Source: Hyphomicrobiales bacterium
GTDB lineage: Bacteria; Pseudomonadota; Alphaproteobacteria; Rickettsiales; JACKKO01
Reading direction: 5' to 3'
Assembly: GCA_024236395.1 (NCBI GenBank)
Contig: JACKKO010000001.1
Coordinates: forward strand, 620,001-684,000
Length of the DNA: 64,000 bases
Part shown: one piece after another, positions 59,794 to 64,000 of the stretch
How the letters are laid out: every line of letters begins with the position of its first letter
How positions within the stretch are numbered: the stretch's first letter is position 1
The notes under the pieces: model-generated
The model's database searches: none
The model's input: the letters and a program-made list of their open reading frames with translations, nothing else
What the model was told of the DNA's origin: nothing
Made by a program: the position numbers and the translations under genes

Positions 59794-61332
59794 ATGAAGT
59801 CACGGAGACTTACAGTAATTCTGTCGTTGGCAATGCCCGTTATAGTGGTGATATTTTTCTGGCGCTATTGGGATTTTACACAGGATGATGCCTATATTCC
59901 GCTGCGTTATGCGATGCATTTCTTGCAGGGTGAGGGGTGGGTATATAATCCGGGTGAATGGGTGGAGGGGTATACTAGCCCACTACAGCTTGTTTTGCTT
60001 ACAGTATTGACGGCATTCGGTGTTTCCGGGGTAGTTGCGGGTAAATGGCTGGGCGTAATAGCCTGGGGCGTGTGCATCATATTGGTGGCGAAGTGGTTAG
60101 CCTATGTATCCTGGAAAGTGAAGGGGGGTGCTTTTGCTTTCTTAATAGGAATGATGCTTTTGGGAGCAAATCGTTCGGTCGTTCTGTGGGCTGTTAGTGG
60201 TCTGGAAACATTGTTGTTTACAACGTTATTAACCGCAGCAACGGGGGCTGTGTGGTGGGCATTATCACGCGGGCGGGTTTCTTTTTGGTATGGAATACTG
60301 ATCGCCACGTTATTTTTTCTTGCCACTATGGCACGTCCCGAAGGGGCATTATTTGCTGTGGTGATGTTAAGTGCCGGGATTTTCTTTTCTGCAGACAAAG
60401 TGATAAAAATAAATTGGATAGGGGCAATAGTTCATTATTTGCTTCTACTAATGGTGTTTCTTTTGTGGCGTTACGATACGTATCATGCATGGTTACCCAA
60501 TACCTTCTATGCCAAACTCTGGGCAAATCCCTTTCCTGAAAATATTCGGGCTGGTGCTGTATATTTTCTAAACTTCCTGTTTTCGGCGCCATTTATTGGA
60601 GCACTTTTTATGCTGGCAGTCCCATCCGCACACCATTTCCGCACATGGCGAGTCCCTGAATGGACAATAGCAGGGGCAGTGATGCTTTATATTTTTTACA
60701 CTATCTATGCGGGAGGAGATTGGATGGAGAATTTAAGATTCTACATTCCTATCATGCCATTGTGCATAATTCTTATAGTAATATCTATAGTGCGCCTTCC
60801 ACAATGGATACGTCCCGTATTGCCCTGGGCGTCGGTTGGAGTATTGGTGTTATGCCTGCTGCAATTTATTGCGCAGCCCGTCTATGTTCAGTTGGGGGCC
60901 GCCGAAACATACTGGCGGTGTATGGCAGGGTATATTCATCAGCATTGGCCAAAATCCTCATTGATTGCACTGAACATGGCCGGAGTAATTCCTTATTATG
61001 CACCGGATTACCGGTATCTGGATATGTTGGGACTCAATGATGCACATATTGCACGACAGAGAGCATTTCAGCAGGTGGCAAGTTCGGATATGCCATTTGC
61101 TGTTGCGCATAGTAAGGGCGATCCGGCTTACATCCTGCATCGTGCGCCGGATTATATTATTCCGGGCGGGGGGATGGCCGGAGATGCACCAGTATATGCC
61201 GCCGAGAAATTATTATTGGAAATGCCGGAATTTCATGCGCTTTATGCTTTTCACACGGAAGCATTGACTTGCCTGTATCGCGGGGTTGAGCGGCCTTATA
61301 CCTTTACGTATTTCCAGCGCATGAAGAAGTAA
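59794..61332 (+). CDS. GT-C-like polytopic membrane protein
   Basis: 512 residues from the ATG at 59794, which has GAGG five bases ahead; longer in-frame starts at 59731 and 59734 lack one. About ten transmembrane segments. The first loop reads DFTQDDAYIPLRYAMHFLQGEGWVYNPGEWVEGYTSPL, with the acidic pair typical of lipid-linked-sugar GT-C glycosyltransferases. The C-terminal part (YLDMLGLNDAHIARQRAF, then a soluble end) resembles the arabinofuranosyl/mannosyl-type group. Donor and acceptor are unknown. It is convergent with a GT4 gene downstream. Confidence 0.7.
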   Translation: MKSRRLTVILSLAMPVIVVIFFWRYWDFTQDDAYIPLRYAMHFLQGEGWVYNPGEWVEGYTSPLQLVLLTVLTAFGVSGVVAGKWLGVIAWGVCIILVAKWLAYVSWKVKGGAFAFLIGMMLLGANRSVVLWAVSGLETLLFTTLLTAATGAVWWALSRGRVSFWYGILIATLFFLATMARPEGALFAVVMLSAGIFFSADKVIKINWIGAIVHYLLLLMVFLLWRYDTYHAWLPNTFYAKLWANPFPENIRAGAVYFLNFLFSAPFIGALFMLAVPSAHHFRTWRVPEWTIAGAVMLYIFYTIYAGGDWMENLRFYIPIMPLCIILIVISIVRLPQWIRPVLPWASVGVLVLCLLQFIAQPVYVQLGAAETYWRCMAGYIHQHWPKSSLIALNMAGVIPYYAPDYRYLDMLGLNDAHIARQRAFQQVASSDMPFAVAHSKGDPAYILHRAPDYIIPGGGMAGDAPVYAAEKLLLEMPEFHALYAFHTEALTCLYRGVERPYTFTYFQRMKK

Positions 61333-61341
61333 GCGCGGGGA

Positions 61342-63030
61342 TTAACTGTTGTGGTCGCCAATGGAAAGCATGCCGACTTTAGCACACCACAGCATCGAAC
61401 GTGCCAGTAGCATACGATCTTTCTCTGGTACCTGGCGAATCACATCACCCAGACTAGCCTGACCTTCTTTTGCAATATATTTCAGTGCATTAACACATTG
61501 CCCTTCAGGGGCCAGTTTGCCAAAGCGATTCATCTGCAGTGCACGTATTTTCTTAAAGTCATCGGGTTCGTACCCCTGTGTCAAACGTAGTAAGGCATCC
61601 GTACGTAGCGTATCTGTTGGGTAGTTGGCATGAATGGCAAATGGATCATCAAATGCCGGGTGAGGGACAACGGTGCCACCCGCCGGTGAGATTTCCTCAT
61701 TACTCTGGCGTAATGCACTGAGCTCTTGCCATAAATCCTGATAAGCGCGTATGACATGTTTCCAGTCATAGATTTCGCGTGCATGCTGACGTCCGGCTTC
61801 GCCCATTTTCTTGCGTAAGTCCGGATTCTCAGCCAGCGTGTGGTAGGCTTCGGCACATAGGGAAATATCCACGCTGGTAACCTGGCAACAATTAGCCAGA
61901 TAGTGATCATAATTATCAATTCCTAATTCAAAACACAGAGAGATATCTTCTGACATTCCAGGAGCTGGCGCCATGGTGGGGATGCGGAACCCATCGACTT
62001 CATGGCGTACTGTTTCGCGATAGCCGTCCCAATCGGTAATGACCAGTGGAAGGCCGGCTGCCTTGGCTTCAATCGGCGTCAGGCCAAAAGTTTCCTGGAT
62101 ATTTTCTGAGAGGGATGTGAAGACATCGGCAGCATACCAGATTTTTTTGCGTACGTCCTGCTGACGACCATCTACAAAGATACAGCGTACAGAAGGGCAT
62201 GTGACCCGTGCACCTTCTTCAAATGCTTTGCGGATACCGTCATTAGCAAACCAACCTGCCTGTATCAGATGAAATTTTCGCTTACTTTTTTGTGCGGCTA
62301 ATTCCAGCGCACGATACATAGCCACGGGGTGTGCCTTAGCATGAGCACTCAGGCGTCCGATGAATAGGAATACAACATCATCATCCCCGATTTTCAGTTG
62401 CTTGCGCCATTCATCGCGAGCGGATTGGGCGGCATTGCCCTCTAGGAATTGTGCAGTATTCACGCCTAGTGGAATAACTGGAAGGCGAATTGGCAATGTA
62501 AATTCCTTAACATGAAAACGTTGGCAGAAGTAAGCGATCCATTGCTGTACAACATACTCCACACAGGCCTTTACCGATTTGGAAGTGCAGATCAATGCAT
62601 CCCAAGGCTGTGTGGGGTAAAACACAATATTCCGCAAAATCTGCATGGGTCCTTGTGATGCCATCGTATGTGTGAGGCCGCAGACACTATAGGCTTTCTG
62701 CCCAATGCGACGGCGTGGCCAGGTTAATTCGTCTACCTGTGAGGAGGGGATAAAAAGACAGCCGACTTCCCGAATAGCCGCGAGATTGGAAGGCTCGATC
62801 CAGCTACTTGTTGGGGTTCTCGGAGTAGCAAACTGCTGCATTTGCTTTTGGAAATGCTGGAAGCCTTTCTCGGTTTGTGTGTAGCATACAAAATGTTCCT
62901 GTCCTGAGTGCTCTACATAGGCTTTAAGAAAGCCTTCATTGGCAGCGTGTTTACCCATCAGGCGTTCACCACCTGTAGAATAGTCTGGTGCGCTGTAATA
63001 AAGAGCTGGATTAGGGGCAGGGCGTTTCAT
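61342..63030 (-). CDS. GT4-family glycosyltransferase with C-terminal extension
   Basis: 562 residues. Starts MKRPAPNPALYYSAPDYSTGGERLMGKHAANEGFLKAYV, the acceptor-side domain. VFLFIGRLSAHAKAHPVAMYRALELAA begins the donor domain, with ADVFTSLSENIQETFGLTPIEAKAAGLPLVITDWDGYRETVRHEVDGF, the EX7E-type donor motif. The last ~110 residues (after the coiled segment at ~440) are an unrecognised extension. Probably a surface polysaccharide enzyme. Confidence 0.88.
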   Translation of the reverse strand: MKRPAPNPALYYSAPDYSTGGERLMGKHAANEGFLKAYVEHSGQEHFVCYTQTEKGFQHFQKQMQQFATPRTPTSSWIEPSNLAAIREVGCLFIPSSQVDELTWPRRRIGQKAYSVCGLTHTMASQGPMQILRNIVFYPTQPWDALICTSKSVKACVEYVVQQWIAYFCQRFHVKEFTLPIRLPVIPLGVNTAQFLEGNAAQSARDEWRKQLKIGDDDVVFLFIGRLSAHAKAHPVAMYRALELAAQKSKRKFHLIQAGWFANDGIRKAFEEGARVTCPSVRCIFVDGRQQDVRKKIWYAADVFTSLSENIQETFGLTPIEAKAAGLPLVITDWDGYRETVRHEVDGFRIPTMAPAPGMSEDISLCFELGIDNYDHYLANCCQVTSVDISLCAEAYHTLAENPDLRKKMGEAGRQHAREIYDWKHVIRAYQDLWQELSALRQSNEEISPAGGTVVPHPAFDDPFAIHANYPTDTLRTDALLRLTQGYEPDDFKKIRALQMNRFGKLAPEGQCVNALKYIAKEGQASLGDVIRQVPEKDRMLLARSMLWCAKVGMLSIGDHNS

Positions 63031-63076
63031 CTTACGGCGCTCCGTCGGGTTTAGCTTCGCACAAAAACATCTGTTG

Positions 63077-63103
63077 GTGTCCTACCCAATTTGGGTAGGA
63101 CAC
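63077..63103. promoter_or_regulatory. Perfect 13-base inverted repeat between pilin and glycosyltransferase
   Basis: GTGTCCTACCCAA (63077-63089), central T, TTGGGTAGGACAC (63091-63103). It sits between the pilin stop and the start of the downstream glycosyltransferase on the minus strand. It can form a strong hairpin, followed by a T-rich stretch on that strand, so it may be a terminator or a symmetric operator. Confidence 0.6.
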
Positions 63104-63134
63104 GCAACCGTATTTATTGAAAAGAGATGATTAA

Positions 63135-63881
63135 TTAGGAACCGCTGGCACGGATTTGCAGCTGACAGGAAATTGTACCATTTGCCAGGCGGTAGACATT
63201 TGGGCTAACCGAGTTATTCAGGCAGCTGGCAGTGCCTGTTGTTGTGTCCACCGTATTGATTGCTGTAACGGCAAGTACGGTGCCTGCATTTGGCACCCCA
63301 TCATCCAGCTTATTATCAATGCTAAAGGCTTCTTCCGGGGTCAGAATCGCACCTTCTGCAACAGCGGCATCTATGGTCTGGGTATCGGTCAGACCGAGGA
63401 AGTAATAGAGGATCATACCGATGGAGGTGGGAATATAGCCGCCTTTTTTCAGGCGTGATTCAGGAAAACCGAAACCAGCGGTGGTTTCGGTTTCGTCATA
63501 ATCACCTGGGATCATTTCAGCATCGGAAAGATGGGGGAAGAAATAAATGGCCTCACCGCCATAATTGGTAATTGGAACATTGTTACTGTCATCTTCAATC
63601 TGCCCATCATTATCGCCGCCGACGTTGCTAAGGCCATAGGCATTGGCGGTAGTGGAGAGAATATCGCCGGGGATGGCGTCGTATTTGACACGAAATGCTC
63701 CTATGCCGGCATCAAACTGCTGAATTTGTGTTACGGTAGCACGGATACGGGCTCCTTTTATCAAGTCCTGCCCCACAAGTACGCCCGCTACGATCAGGCC
63801 AATAATAACCAGTACGATTGATAGTTCGACCAGTGTAAAACCCTGCTCTTTGCGCGATGTACTACGCGTATCTTGCGTCAT
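63135..63881 (-). CDS. Type IV-pilin-like (pseudopilin) protein
   Basis: 248 residues. The prepilin peptidase site is clear: RKEQG followed by FTLVELSIVLVIIGLIVAGVLVGQDLI, with Glu at +5. The remaining globular part (RATVTQIQQFDAGIGAFRVKYDAIPGDI, then Gly/Asp-rich loops and C-terminal Cys pair CLNNS and ISCQLQIRASGS) is like PilA-type or major pseudopilins of alphaproteobacteria. No assembly genes in the window. ATG 63881 with AGGAGG upstream. Confidence 0.9.
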   Translation of the reverse strand: MTQDTRSTSRKEQGFTLVELSIVLVIIGLIVAGVLVGQDLIKGARIRATVTQIQQFDAGIGAFRVKYDAIPGDILSTTANAYGLSNVGGDNDGQIEDDSNNVPITNYGGEAIYFFPHLSDAEMIPGDYDETETTAGFGFPESRLKKGGYIPTSIGMILYYFLGLTDTQTIDAAVAEGAILTPEEAFSIDNKLDDGVPNAGTVLAVTAINTVDTTTGTASCLNNSVSPNVYRLANGTISCQLQIRASGS

Positions 63882-63918
63882 CAACCTAAACCTCCTAATA
63901 CAACTAAAATACTGCTAA

Positions 63919-63947
63919 ATTGTACACTAGCTCTAACTGGCTGTCAC
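63919..63947 (-). promoter_or_regulatory. Promoter upstream of the pilin gene
   Basis: Minus strand GTGACA (63947-63942), 17-base spacer, TACAAT (63924-63919). About 38 bases before the pilin start. Confidence 0.5.
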
Positions 63948-64000
63948 TATGTAATAAAATAGATAGTCTATATATAGAGATAACAAAAGGGAAAACTACT

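Overview
The window is a gene-dense bacterial chromosome segment of moderate G+C, most likely from an alphaproteobacterium. The evidence is a fused IspDF enzyme beside dusB, ribosomal protein L21 with a long Ala/Lys-rich tail, the bamD-recN-ligA block, a pdhA/pdhB/pdhC/lpd operon, a serC/serA pair, psd-pssA, PgpA-CinA and an intracellular polyhydroxyalkanoate depolymerase. A Gram-negative envelope is implied by lpxC, bamD, a heptosyltransferase-like protein and an RND efflux pump. I cannot place it below class level from the sequence.

Layout. 1-5.6 kb: 3'-truncated dusB, ispDF, an opposing operon of three unusual receiver-like proteins, then pgpA-cinA. 5.7-8.3 kb: phaZ and a coupled membrane protein of unknown function. 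8.5-11.7 kb: the serC-serA serine pathway with a four-helix-bundle gene inserted between them and flanked by short octamer arrays. 11.7-16.2 kb: a secreted Cys-repeat protein, an alpha/beta hydrolase, two glycosyltransferases and an acidic orphan. 16.4-20.4 kb: thrS-infC (infC starts at ATA) and psd-pssA. 20.5-22.8 kb: a 48-residue ORF followed by a 722-residue protein with a zeta-toxin-like P-loop. 22.9-28.9 kb: a pyruvate dehydrogenase operon interleaved with three small membrane or secreted proteins. 29-34 kb: an eight-PAS histidine kinase with a FixL-like haem PAS and a coupled CheY-like regulator. 34-36.4 kb: dcd-murA and two small basic proteins.

36.5-39.6 kb is a decayed mobile element beside tRNA-Thr: a PIN/serine-recombinase chimera, a Fic protein, a truncated relaxase, MobC, and a structured non-coding stretch. 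39.7-41.7 kb: a YegP-like protein and a HerA-like ATPase gene broken by one TAG. 41.8-49.2 kb: bamD, recN, ligA, an aminopeptidase P, rplU and rpmA. 49.3-54.5 kb: tRNA-Arg, a GIY-YIG protein and a copper/silver efflux locus whose adaptor has lost its central domains. 54.7-64 kb: obgE, lpxC, a chemoreceptor, a GT-C-like membrane protein, a GT4 glycosyltransferase and a pilin.

The strongest candidates for undescribed biology are the zeta-like kinase with its small upstream ORF, the receiver triplet with insertions, the secreted CX6C-repeat protein, the mini-CusB, the interleaved pdh operon, and the NNNCGTGA octamer arrays. No CRISPR array, rRNA operon or complete insertion sequence was seen.
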